From Commensalibacter sp963921845 (GTDB lineage Bacteria; Pseudomonadota; Alphaproteobacteria; Acetobacterales; Acetobacteraceae): DNA of 64,000 nucleotides. The notes beneath the pieces were generated by a model. That model made no database searches and had not been told where the DNA came from. It worked only from the letters and a program-made list of their open reading frames with translations. The translations under genes and the position numbers were made by a program. Of this stretch, positions 46,457-54,731 are shown one piece after another; within the stretch, counting starts at the first letter, position 1, and each line of letters opens with the position of its first letter. The stretch lies in NCBI RefSeq assembly GCF_963921845.1, contig NZ_CAWUGZ010000130.1, forward strand, positions 1 to 64,000. Direction: 5' to 3'.

Positions 46457-46732
46457 TTACTGAGGATCATTTGAGACAGGTGTTTTTTCTTTGGCTTCGT
46501 GAAACGGTTGAGGCTCTTCGTTAAAAGGAACAGAGGTTTCAGAAGGAGGAAGGGGTTTGGGTTGCGATGGGCGCACCGTAGTAGTATCCGATTCATCCTC
46601 AGCCATATTTTTTTTAAACGCTTTTATACCTTTAGCAACATCCCCCATTAAAGAGGATACTTTTGATGTACCGAAGAGAAGAAGAATAACAATCAACACA
46701 ATTAGCCAATGCCAAATGCTCATAGTACCCAT
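46457..46732 (-). CDS. tatA: Sec-independent protein translocase subunit TatA
   Basis: 91 residues: one N-terminal transmembrane helix, the FGTSKVSSLMGDVAKGIKAF amphipathic helix, then an acidic and Pro-rich tail. TatA multimers form the pore through which folded twin-arginine proteins are exported. SIWHWLIVL and the FG motif identify TatA, not TatB. GAGGG lies 5 nt before the ATG. No tatB or tatC is adjacent; ribF follows 53 bp later. Confidence 0.92.
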   Translation of the reverse strand: MGTMSIWHWLIVLIVILLLFGTSKVSSLMGDVAKGIKAFKKNMAEDESDTTTVRPSQPKPLPPSETSVPFNEEPQPFHEAKEKTPVSNDPQ

Positions 46733-46755
46733 AATACCCTCATAACTTAACTTTT

Positions 46756-46832
46756 TTGATCTATCCCATGATGGATCAATTATCGCCTAAATGCAAAATT
46801 TTGATTATCAAAACAAAACGAATGAAATTATA
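46756..46832 (-). promoter_or_regulatory. Leader region of tatA: tetraloop hairpin, inverted repeat and possible -10
   Basis: TTGATCTATC-CCAT-GATGGATCAA (46756-46779) is a 10-bp stem with one G-T pair and a four-base loop, 23 nt before the tatA start. TTTTGAT-T-ATCAAAA (46799-46813) is a perfect inverted repeat around one base. A minus-strand TATAAT (rc at 46827-46832) would place the start of transcription just before these elements. Confidence 0.35.
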
Positions 46833-46887
46833 GTCGTTTTAACACATTAGTTCCATACTTTATTTAATACTGCTAAAGTTCCAAGTG

Positions 46888-47373
46888 CTAGCGTGGAAGA
46901 ATAAAACCATATGTTGAATATTTTCTTGAACCCATTTTATCTGTCGGTGGCCACCACACTTTCACCAAAGACCAATCGTTTTTAGAAGAGACGTCAAAAA
47001 TCGGTGCTGCATGGTTGATATGCCTAGGCTGCCAATTTGCATGATCAACAAGAATACGACGTGAGTTTTCTACTTTTTCTACTACAGAAACGTGCCCTAA
47101 AGGCAGATGATGAGTTCTTCGAAACACAAGAATAGCACCCGCTTGGGGTCTTTTAGTATGAATATATTTTCCAAAGGATTGATACCACCAACTATAGGCA
47201 TAACCTCTTAGATTAACCCCTGTAAGTTTTCTTGCATAAGGCGCACATTCTATCGAACTGCGTTCGTTGTTACTGCTACACGCTGAAAAAAAAAGAAATA
47301 AAATTAAACTATAAAAAATACAATGGATTGACCCGCATTGCTTACGTTTTTTAAACAGAGGCCTGCAATTCAT
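46888..47373 (-). CDS. CHAP-domain lipoprotein (putative peptidoglycan amidase/endopeptidase)
   Basis: 161 residues. Signal peptide with lipobox FSAC (C32). The CHAP domain has the nucleophile C43 in SIECAPYAR and the general base H94 in PLGHVSVVEK, followed by ILVDHANW, the pattern of cysteine, histidine-dependent amidohydrolases/peptidases that cut cell-wall peptides. The start at 47373 lies inside the end of recX (23-bp overlap) with AGGAG 7 nt ahead, so the overlap is real and translation is likely coupled. Role in wall remodelling is inferred. Confidence 0.85.
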   Translation of the reverse strand: MNCRPLFKKRKQCGSIHCIFYSLILFLFFSACSSNNERSSIECAPYARKLTGVNLRGYAYSWWYQSFGKYIHTKRPQAGAILVFRRTHHLPLGHVSVVEKVENSRRILVDHANWQPRHINHAAPIFDVSSKNDWSLVKVWWPPTDKMGSRKYSTYGFILPR

Positions 47374-47932
47374 TCATCTTCTCCTCTGCTTCCCCAAGAT
47401 CCATACCCATTACTTGTTTTACTATCTCAAAGGAAAACCCTCCCCTGGACATTACATGCCAGGCTTTATGACTATTTTCCGCCATTAATGCTGTGTCGTC
47501 ACGACGAAATGGACCTATTCTCCGTTTTTTAGCAAAGACTAAAGCTGCCCATAATTCTGTATCCTTTTCTCGAAAGGATAAAGTTACCTCCTCAATAATA
47601 GAAGAAGGGACACCCCTTTGAGCTAATTTTCCTTTAATTTTCTGGATAGAGTTACCAGATCGCGTTAAAGTACGCACCCTATTCATCGCAAATTGAGCAT
47701 CATCAATAGCACCAACACTCTTCATCGAAAAAACAATTTGAGAAATTAAAAACGGTACTCGAGCAAGATAATCTTCAATTTCTTTATCGCTTAGACCTTC
47801 TTTTTTTACAACAAACACCCAGCGTTTCACTTTGTTATTCAAAATTCGAATTAAGTGATTTTCAGTACTACTATATTTTGCAAGATAATTAAGTGCGTAT
47901 TCTTTTAGATCTGGAAAACGAGTAAAAGACAT
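47351..47932 (-). CDS. recX: Regulatory protein RecX
   Basis: 193-residue all-helical protein with three-helix repeats of the RecX family (YLARVPFLISQIV, SVGAIDDAQFAMNRVR, KGKLAQRGVPSSIIEE). RecX binds RecA filaments and limits recombination. recA is not adjacent, as is usual in this class. AGGT precedes the ATG. Overlaps the CHAP gene by 23 bp; divergent from argD. Confidence 0.85.
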   Translation of the reverse strand: MSFTRFPDLKEYALNYLAKYSSTENHLIRILNNKVKRWVFVVKKEGLSDKEIEDYLARVPFLISQIVFSMKSVGAIDDAQFAMNRVRTLTRSGNSIQKIKGKLAQRGVPSSIIEEVTLSFREKDTELWAALVFAKKRRIGPFRRDDTALMAENSHKAWHVMSRGGFSFEIVKQVMGMDLGEAEEKMNELQASV

Positions 47933-48088
47933 TATCTTACCTATCTTAAGTTTTCTAAAGCATTAAATGATGTTTTTGACTTTAATGAGGTTATACACTA
48001 GCCTAACAGGAAAAAATTGACTTTCACAAGACAATAGATAAATATAACTGTTTTTTCTACCCACCATATCTAATAATGAAAAGTTGCC

Positions 48089-49279
48089 ATGATTCCCGTA
48101 TTGATGCCTACGTATAACCGGACTGATCTCGCTTTTAAGCAAGGCAATGGTGTTTGGCTTTATACAGAAGACCATCGACGATTTTTAGATTTTGGTGCTG
48201 GAATTGCAACCTCTTCTTTGGGTCACAATCACCCCCATTTAACGTCTGTGATCGCCCAACAAGCCCAGGCCGTTATACATACCTCCAATATCTACCGTAT
48301 TCCACAAGCAGAAAAATTAGCCAAACGATTGACCGATATCAGTTTCGCGGACAGTGTTTTCTTTTGTAATTCTGGTGCAGAGGCAAATGAAGGTTTAATA
48401 AAATTAATACGTCGTACGCAATTTAAAAATGGACACCCCGAACGTACAGATATTATATGCTTCGACCATGCGTTCCATGGTCGTACATTAACAACATTAA
48501 CCGCGACCAATAATCCTAAATATCTTGAAGGGTTTGGCCCAAAAGTACCTGGCATCAAGCACGTCCCCGTCGGCGATATTGAACAATTAACGCAAGCGAT
48601 TGACAGCCATACTGCAGGTTTTCTTATAGAACCTATACAAGGCGAGAGTGGTGTCAACGTTATCCCCAATGAATTTTTAAAAACGCTTCGGAAAATTTGC
48701 GAAGAAAAAGAATTGTATCTAGGATTTGATGAAATTCAATGTGGCATGGGCCGAACCGGTAAGATGTTTGCTTATCAATGGACCGATGTCGAACCCGATG
48801 TCATGTCCTTAGCAAAAGGAATAGCAGGTGGAGTTCCCATGGGAGCTTTTTTAGCTAGGGAATCTATGGCTAAACATTTAACCGCAGGAACGCATGGCTC
48901 TACCTTTGGAGGGAATGCTTTGGCGTGCGCAGCAGCCAATGCGGTCCTGGACGTAATGCTGGAACCTCCATTTCTTGAAAATGTCATTGAAGTCGGGAAT
49001 TTTTTAAACACGGAGCTTCAACAATTATTGTATAAATTTCCTAATCTTTTTGAAGAGGTACGTGGTAGAGGATTAATTATCGGTTTAAAGTGCAAAATAC
49101 CCCCTGTTGAACTGCAAAAAGCTGCGTTGCAACAAAATCTTTTAACCGTCTCAGCTGGAAACTATGTTCTTCGTATTGTCCCCCCCTTGATTATCACTAA
49201 AGAGGAATGCCAAGAAGGGATCAATCGTTTATCCAAAGCGGCCGAGCAACTCCTCAACACCATGGAGTTAACACAATGA
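48089..49279 (+). CDS. argD: Acetylornithine aminotransferase
   Basis: PLP enzyme of arginine synthesis; ArgD proteins often also act as succinyldiaminopimelate aminotransferase in lysine synthesis. The PLP lysine is K243 in SLAKGIAGGVPMGA, with the PLP-phosphate segment FCNSGAEANEG and FDEIQCGMGRTG upstream. 396 residues. The start MIPVLMPTYNR is standard. First gene of argD-argF-hslO-lipoprotein; a TTGACT at 48017-48022 without a strong -10 may be part of its promoter. Confidence 0.95.
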   Translation: MIPVLMPTYNRTDLAFKQGNGVWLYTEDHRRFLDFGAGIATSSLGHNHPHLTSVIAQQAQAVIHTSNIYRIPQAEKLAKRLTDISFADSVFFCNSGAEANEGLIKLIRRTQFKNGHPERTDIICFDHAFHGRTLTTLTATNNPKYLEGFGPKVPGIKHVPVGDIEQLTQAIDSHTAGFLIEPIQGESGVNVIPNEFLKTLRKICEEKELYLGFDEIQCGMGRTGKMFAYQWTDVEPDVMSLAKGIAGGVPMGAFLARESMAKHLTAGTHGSTFGGNALACAAANAVLDVMLEPPFLENVIEVGNFLNTELQQLLYKFPNLFEEVRGRGLIIGLKCKIPPVELQKAALQQNLLTVSAGNYVLRIVPPLIITKEECQEGINRLSKAAEQLLNTMELTQ

Positions 49280-50274
49280 GTGCTCTGCCTAATTTTGCAA
49301 ACCAAAGCTCTCAACTGAACAGTTTAAAGCATTTTCTTGATCTTAAAGATTTAAGTCATAGTACACTGCGGGGAATACTCACGCTTGCCAAACAAATGAA
49401 GGCGATGCAAAAAAATCGTAAGTATCCACTGCATCCTGCCAAACCTCTGGAAGGTAAAACAGTAGCCTTAATTTTTTCAAAACCTTCAACGCGTACTAGG
49501 GTATCTTTTGAAGTTGGCACCTTCCAATTAGGGGGAAATCCCATTGTTCTGTCTACAGATTCAATGCAAATCGGTCGTGGGGAAACAATTGCGGATACGG
49601 CACGTGTTTTGTCGCGGTTCGTGGATGGTATGGTTTTACGTACAGGGTGCACCGAAGATCTTTTGGAATTAGCAAAATTTGCTTCAGTCCCTGTGATTAA
49701 CGGCCTAACCCCTGCATCGCATCCCTGCCAAGTGCTTGCAGACGTCATGACCTTTGAAGAACATAAAGGCCCCATCAAAAATTGTACCATTGCCTGGCTA
49801 GGAGACGGAAACAATGTTGCCAATTCATTTATAGAAGCCGCGGCTCAGTTCGAATTTAGAATTAATTTGGCTACACCTCCGGATTTTATGCCTTCCAAAA
49901 CTGTTTTAGAGTGGGCAAAGAAAAAAGGGGCAAATATTCATTTAACAACCAGCCCTTATGAGGCCGTTAAAAATGCAGATGCTGTGTTAACGGATACCTG
50001 GATCAGTATGTCCGATAGCAAAGACGGTAAACAAGCAAGATTAAAAAATTTTTCCCCTTATCAGGTTAACGAAGACTTGATGAAATTAGCAAAACCCAAT
50101 GCACTTTTTATGCATTGCTTGCCTGCACATACAGGCGAAGAGGTTACCCAAGCCGTGTTTGAAGGACCCCAGTCGGTTGTCTTTGATGAGGCAGAAAATA
50201 GGCTTCATGCTCAAAAAGCTATTTTAATGTGGTCATTGTTGTCTGACGATTGGCAAACTTACGGAAATCCTTAA
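49276..50274 (+). CDS. argF: Ornithine carbamoyltransferase
   Basis: Makes citrulline from ornithine and carbamoyl phosphate. STRTRVSFEVG carbamoyl-phosphate motif near residue 68, HPCQVLADVMT near 146 and the ornithine-binding FMHCLPAH near 275. I start at ATG 49276, which overlaps the argD stop (ATGA); longer forms would run into argD. 332 residues. Confidence 0.95.
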   Translation: MSALPNFANQSSQLNSLKHFLDLKDLSHSTLRGILTLAKQMKAMQKNRKYPLHPAKPLEGKTVALIFSKPSTRTRVSFEVGTFQLGGNPIVLSTDSMQIGRGETIADTARVLSRFVDGMVLRTGCTEDLLELAKFASVPVINGLTPASHPCQVLADVMTFEEHKGPIKNCTIAWLGDGNNVANSFIEAAAQFEFRINLATPPDFMPSKTVLEWAKKKGANIHLTTSPYEAVKNADAVLTDTWISMSDSKDGKQARLKNFSPYQVNEDLMKLAKPNALFMHCLPAHTGEEVTQAVFEGPQSVVFDEAENRLHAQKAILMWSLLSDDWQTYGNP

Positions 50275-50336
50275 GCGCTATTTTTTAATCTTTCAGTCAT
50301 TCTTTTCATATATTCCAAAACTGAAGGAGTAACGCT

Positions 50337-51257
50337 ATGAACGAGCATTCTTTGTCCCCAGACAGACCTGATGTACCGAATCTTGTAGTAGCTTCGGGAA
50401 TTACCCCTTTTTATTTTTCTTCAACCCGGGGGCGACTGGTAACCCTTGGTCCTCTGGCTAATGTATTAATACAACGCCATAATTATCCCTACTCTATTTC
50501 CATTTTAGGAGGCGAAGCATTAGCCCTAGTAGCAGCCTTAGCGTCTGCGTTGAAATTTCAAGGATCGTTTTCTTTACAAATAAAAGGAGAAGGTGCTTTA
50601 TCTCTACTCGTTGCAGATTGTACTGAAAAAGGTGAATTACGGTTTTACGCTCGCTTTGACGAAGAAAAACTTTCATCCTTGCCTCACCATGCCACGGCTT
50701 TGCAATTATTACAAAAAGGCCTTTTTGCTTTAACCGTCGACCAAAAAAATGATAAAAAAACTTACCAAGGTATGGTGGAAATAAAAGGTAATTCTCTTTC
50801 CGAAATGGCAACGCATTATTTTGAAACCAGTGAACAATACCCTTGCTGGATACGATTGGTTTGCCAATATCATGACCACGAATGGCGTGCAAGCGCTCTG
50901 ATCTTAGAAAAAATTGCTGTTGATGCGACCCCTTCTCCCTTACCTGAAAAAGACAAAGAAGAGGAATGGAACACCGCACTCATCCTAGCTCAAACAGTTA
51001 CTGAAAAAGAATTACTTGAAAAAAAATTAAACAGCCAAGAACTCATTCTTCATCTATTTGGCAGTATGTCCCCCAAAATTGCAAAAGCACGGCCTGTTTC
51101 TTACGGGTGTCGCTGTTCTCGCTCTCGTTTAATGACGGTCTTACAATCCTTTAGCGAAGCGGATTTGAATAGTATGAGTGTTAAAGGGAATATTACCGTA
51201 ACCTGCGAATTTTGCCATTATGATTTTGTGTTTAATAGAAAAGACCCTCATGCATAA
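50337..51257 (+). CDS. hslO: Redox-regulated chaperone Hsp33
   Basis: Cytoplasmic holdase switched on by oxidation. The C-terminal zinc site CxC...CxxC is complete (GCRCSR and CEFC, last 45 residues); the N-terminal beta-domain has YPYSISILGGEALAL and FSLQIKGEGALS. 306 residues. AAGGAG precedes the ATG by 9 nt. argF followed by hslO is a common alphaproteobacterial order. Confidence 0.94.
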   Translation: MNEHSLSPDRPDVPNLVVASGITPFYFSSTRGRLVTLGPLANVLIQRHNYPYSISILGGEALALVAALASALKFQGSFSLQIKGEGALSLLVADCTEKGELRFYARFDEEKLSSLPHHATALQLLQKGLFALTVDQKNDKKTYQGMVEIKGNSLSEMATHYFETSEQYPCWIRLVCQYHDHEWRASALILEKIAVDATPSPLPEKDKEEEWNTALILAQTVTEKELLEKKLNSQELILHLFGSMSPKIAKARPVSYGCRCSRSRLMTVLQSFSEADLNSMSVKGNITVTCEFCHYDFVFNRKDPHA

Positions 51258-51341
51258 AAAGTTTTTTTGTACTATATTTGGATTATACTTCGATAAGAGT
51301 AGTATTCTTAAATAAATTGGTGTTCAGCAAAGGGAAATAAG

Positions 51342-52205
51342 ATGCATATTCATTCCAAACGAATTTCGTCTCGGTTAAAACTTTACGCATCGGCTTTTGT
51401 AATCGTTTGTCCTCTTGTGACCTTAACCGCTTGCTCTCATCAGCAAGAAGTGCACTTTGCACCTTTGACGTATGAGTATCTCACCCCTATCTTTTTCAAC
51501 GTTGCCCAAATCTCTATTCAAAATTTTTCTGACAGTGTACATTATCCTAGAGAAGTAACTCACTTAAGCCCTGTCTTGCCTGCGTCTGCATTGGTATCTA
51601 TGGCAAATACCCGTTTTAAAGCAAAAGGCTCATCAAATTTTGCAATATTCACCATTAACCGCGCTTCTCTACAAGAAGTAGGTAAAAATAGCCTTTACGG
51701 ACAAATGGATGTAACGTTTGATATTTATAATTCTACCAATCAAAAAATTGCTTCAGTACAAGCGTCGGTAAACCACACCTACGATATTGATCCATCTAAA
51801 GGAAAAGCCGATAGCAGACAAAATTTGTATGAAACGACTCGACAGTTAATGCAAGATATGAACGTTGAGCTTGAATACCAAATACGCCAACATTTGGAAA
51901 ATTGGCTTGTTGATGCCAGTGGGGCTCCCCTCATTGGAGCAATTAAAACTGAAAATTTAAACACACCCTCCCTTACACCAGACACCCTTCAAGACACCAC
52001 CGTCAACGTGCCCAAAACACCTCCCTTGTCAAACGATGATCTAAGTGCAGTATTTCCTGCTGGCATTCCTAGCAACATTACCCCCTCCTCGTCTCAAACC
52101 CACAAGGACACCCGCGCATCGTCCTCTCAGAGCTCAAAACAAAGCAAATACCCCGTAGGTACGCTAGGGACTTTACCTCAATCTGCGTTGCCCAATGGTT
52201 ATTAA
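51342..52205 (+). CDS. Conserved lipoprotein of unknown function downstream of hslO
   Basis: 287 residues. Signal peptide with lipobox LTAC (near residue 31). The mature N-terminal half (to about 190) has alternating strands and helices and begins with the FAPLTYEYLTPIFFNVA block that I recall from alphaproteobacterial lipoproteins encoded after hslO; the C-terminal third is Ser/Thr/Pro/Gln-rich and probably disordered. Function unknown. AAGGGA lies 7 nt before the ATG. 84 bp after hslO, so it may be cotranscribed with the arg genes. Confidence 0.75.
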   Translation: MHIHSKRISSRLKLYASAFVIVCPLVTLTACSHQQEVHFAPLTYEYLTPIFFNVAQISIQNFSDSVHYPREVTHLSPVLPASALVSMANTRFKAKGSSNFAIFTINRASLQEVGKNSLYGQMDVTFDIYNSTNQKIASVQASVNHTYDIDPSKGKADSRQNLYETTRQLMQDMNVELEYQIRQHLENWLVDASGAPLIGAIKTENLNTPSLTPDTLQDTTVNVPKTPPLSNDDLSAVFPAGIPSNITPSSSQTHKDTRASSSQSSKQSKYPVGTLGTLPQSALPNGY

Positions 52206-52546
52206 ATTTTATGTTAATAGGATAAATCGTATTTCTATTTAAATCCTAAATAAAGTATTGTTTATTTGCATTAATTTTTGCTGTTTTTTTTTGTGGCTAG
52301 CAAAGTCACGCACAGCAAATCATTGTCCTGTTTTGACAACTCAGAATGGCTTATATATTTTATACATTCTAAACAAAACATTTTAATAAATACGAAAATT
52401 ATCGGCGAAACAAACATATTATCAACATAATATTGTAACAGAAGCTGACATCAAAAAATATTTCCGATCCTGTTACAAAATTTTTGACTGTATATTAAAT
52501 TAAAAAGAATTTTTATCCTTTATGTTACCGTATGCAATGTTAAGAT
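52206..52546. other. Convergent intergenic region with hairpins
   Basis: 341 bp between the lipoprotein gene and dsbD, which point toward each other. Contains TTTGCTGT/ACAGCAAA arms (52278-52285 and 52312-52319) enclosing a smaller GTG/CAC stem, and the promoter and hairpin described in the next entry. The rest is plain AT-rich sequence. Confidence 0.4.
52333..52486 (+). ncRNA. Possible small RNA: promoter plus T-tailed hairpin
   Basis: TTGACA (52333-52338), 17-bp spacer, TATTTT (52356-52361) is the best -35/-10 pair I saw in any gene-free stretch, yet no gene on the plus strand follows it before 54732. About 70 nt on, TTGTAACAG (52433-52441) and CTGTTACAA (52470-52478) form a 9-bp stem followed by AATTTTTG. 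A transcript from about 52368 to 52486 would be near 120 nt. The alternative is a terminator of the lipoprotein gene. Confidence 0.25.
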
Positions 52547-54706
52547 TTACTTTTTTGAAGGGGTAGCAAGATATTTTTTAATCAATTCAGGGGTTAAGAT
52601 CTGTGGCAACACGACCGGATTGCCATTGGATGGATAGTATACATAAAATGGAACCCCTTCACGACCATGTTCTTTTAAAAAAGCACCTATATTTTCATCA
52701 TAACTCGTCCAATCACCAACCATGTACGTAATGTGCTTGTCAGCAAACAGTTGGGTAACCCGTGATGAAGATAAAGCAATTTTATCGTTCATTAAACACG
52801 TCAAACACCATGTTGCCGTCAAATTGACAAATACAGGCTGATGATGGCTAAGCAATTGATTTAATTTTTCCTTTGAAAACGCTATTTTATTTTCGGCAGT
52901 TTGTATGTTTGAGGATGAAGGGTGTCGATCAAAACTGAGGTAAACGGTAAAAATCAGCATAACACCAATAAATAAGGCGAAAAGAGCCGCTGTAATCCTA
53001 AATGCGGGATAGAGCCCTTTCATTTTTAATGCTTGAATTATACCAAGAAGCCAACAAACAAAGGCCCATCCTATAAAACCACACCATAAAAGCAAAAGAG
53101 CAACAGGGTTATTATGCTGATAAACAACCCAGGAAAGCCATACGCAGCTTAGGAATAACGGAAATGCTAAAAATTGCTTCAAAAGCACCATCCACATTCC
53201 TGGACGAGGTAAAAACCGAGTTAATGGAGGGTTGCACGCTATGACAACATAGGGCAAAGCCAATCCAAGTCCCAATGCCATAAAGATTATTATACTTGCC
53301 CATAATGAGGAATTCAAAGCCCCTGCAATCGCGATTCCCATGAAGGGCGCCGTGCAAGGAGAGGCCACCACCACGGCTAATAGTCCGGAAAAAAAATCAC
53401 TTATATACGTTGATGCAGAGGAATGAGTTGTATCCAACTGATAGGTAATTTGAACGTCAAAAACACCCATAAAATTCAAAGCAATAACGAACAACAGCCA
53501 AGCAGTCATTAATAAAAACGGCAACGATTGAAATTGAAATCCCCATCCCAATTGACTACCGAACGAGCGTATCAACACAAAACCGCACGCCATAATAAAA
53601 AAGCTAACTAAGATACCCAACGTATACGAAATACTGCTTTTAAAACGATTAGAAAATGGAGAGCGTTGCAATCGACTTAAAGACAAAAGTTTCATAGCAA
53701 TAATAGGAAAGACACAGGGCATGAGATTAAGAATCATACCTGCTAGAAAAGCGCTTGCAACCAAAAGTAATAAACTGTTTTGTCCAGCTGCATCAGGCAA
53801 TTTAGAGACATGCGCTTGGATTGCAAAGACGGAAACTTTTTTTTGCTTATGTTGCAAAAAAAGAAGCCCAGCTAACGATTCCCCTTTAGAAAAGGTTTTT
53901 GTCAATTTTAATTGCAGGGTTAAAAGATTTTTTTGTATAGAACTAGGTTGATTAGCAGCCTGATCTATTACCCCAGGGGTTTCAGGAATAAACCAAGCTT
54001 TATTAATATCCTTAATGTCTAATGGAGTTCGTTGTAACCACAACATTCCTGTTGGGGTGATATAAACTGGCCACGTAGGATGATGAGGTCTGTTCGCAAG
54101 GGCCTGTAAAATGGAATCCCTCTGGCTGGAAGCACTAAATTTTCCTTTTGGAAGGGATAAAGTAAACATTCCTTCCTGAGGAATACAAATATCATCGCAG
54201 ACTAACCATTTTGCCCTTATGTTAATATCAAGTTTTGGTGATATATTCTGTAATCGAACCTTGACATAAAACGGTAAAATAACATCATTTTCATAAATAT
54301 AAGACATTACTCCGTTTTCAAGTTTTTGCTGAGGTATAGGCCATTCGATAGGAGTTTTTTGAATAATATCCTCACCTTTTATTTGGACGTATAATTGGGC
54401 TGGTTCACCCGCATCCCCTGGATTTTTCCAATAGGTATGCCAGTTAGGCTGCAAATTAATCCTGAGCGCCAGCAACAATTGCCCACTACCATCGTACGTA
54501 TCGCTAGCCGTAATAATACTTACCCCATCGTGGGCAGAATAGATTGTATTAGATTCTTTAGCATAGGCATTCTTTGGTAAAATGTACCCACTAACAAAGA
54601 TCAGACCCACCAATAATGCTGTTGAAAGATACTTAAATTGCTGACCGCATAGAAAAATATTTCTAATTATAAAAGCCTTTAACCTGTATACCATTGTTTT
54701 ACACAC
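52547..54706 (-). CDS. DsbD/ScsB-type thiol:disulfide interchange protein
   Basis: 719-residue membrane protein carrying reducing power from cytoplasmic thioredoxin to the periplasm. Order: signal/anchor segment (to about 48), large periplasmic domain with WHTYWKNPGDAGEPAQL typical of ScsB-like DsbD proteins, about eight membrane helices with the two redox cysteines in PCVFPII (near 328) and SPCTAPFMG (near 448), then a C-terminal thioredoxin-like domain with WCLTC (near 633-637). Its start is only 25 bp from the divergent hrpB start. Substrates cannot be inferred from neighbours. Confidence 0.9.
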   Translation of the reverse strand: MCKTMVYRLKAFIIRNIFLCGQQFKYLSTALLVGLIFVSGYILPKNAYAKESNTIYSAHDGVSIITASDTYDGSGQLLLALRINLQPNWHTYWKNPGDAGEPAQLYVQIKGEDIIQKTPIEWPIPQQKLENGVMSYIYENDVILPFYVKVRLQNISPKLDINIRAKWLVCDDICIPQEGMFTLSLPKGKFSASSQRDSILQALANRPHHPTWPVYITPTGMLWLQRTPLDIKDINKAWFIPETPGVIDQAANQPSSIQKNLLTLQLKLTKTFSKGESLAGLLFLQHKQKKVSVFAIQAHVSKLPDAAGQNSLLLLVASAFLAGMILNLMPCVFPIIAMKLLSLSRLQRSPFSNRFKSSISYTLGILVSFFIMACGFVLIRSFGSQLGWGFQFQSLPFLLMTAWLLFVIALNFMGVFDVQITYQLDTTHSSASTYISDFFSGLLAVVVASPCTAPFMGIAIAGALNSSLWASIIIFMALGLGLALPYVVIACNPPLTRFLPRPGMWMVLLKQFLAFPLFLSCVWLSWVVYQHNNPVALLLLWCGFIGWAFVCWLLGIIQALKMKGLYPAFRITAALFALFIGVMLIFTVYLSFDRHPSSSNIQTAENKIAFSKEKLNQLLSHHQPVFVNLTATWCLTCLMNDKIALSSSRVTQLFADKHITYMVGDWTSYDENIGAFLKEHGREGVPFYVYYPSNGNPVVLPQILTPELIKKYLATPSKK

Positions 54707-54731
54707 TCTTTAAAATGAACGCTTAGAATAC

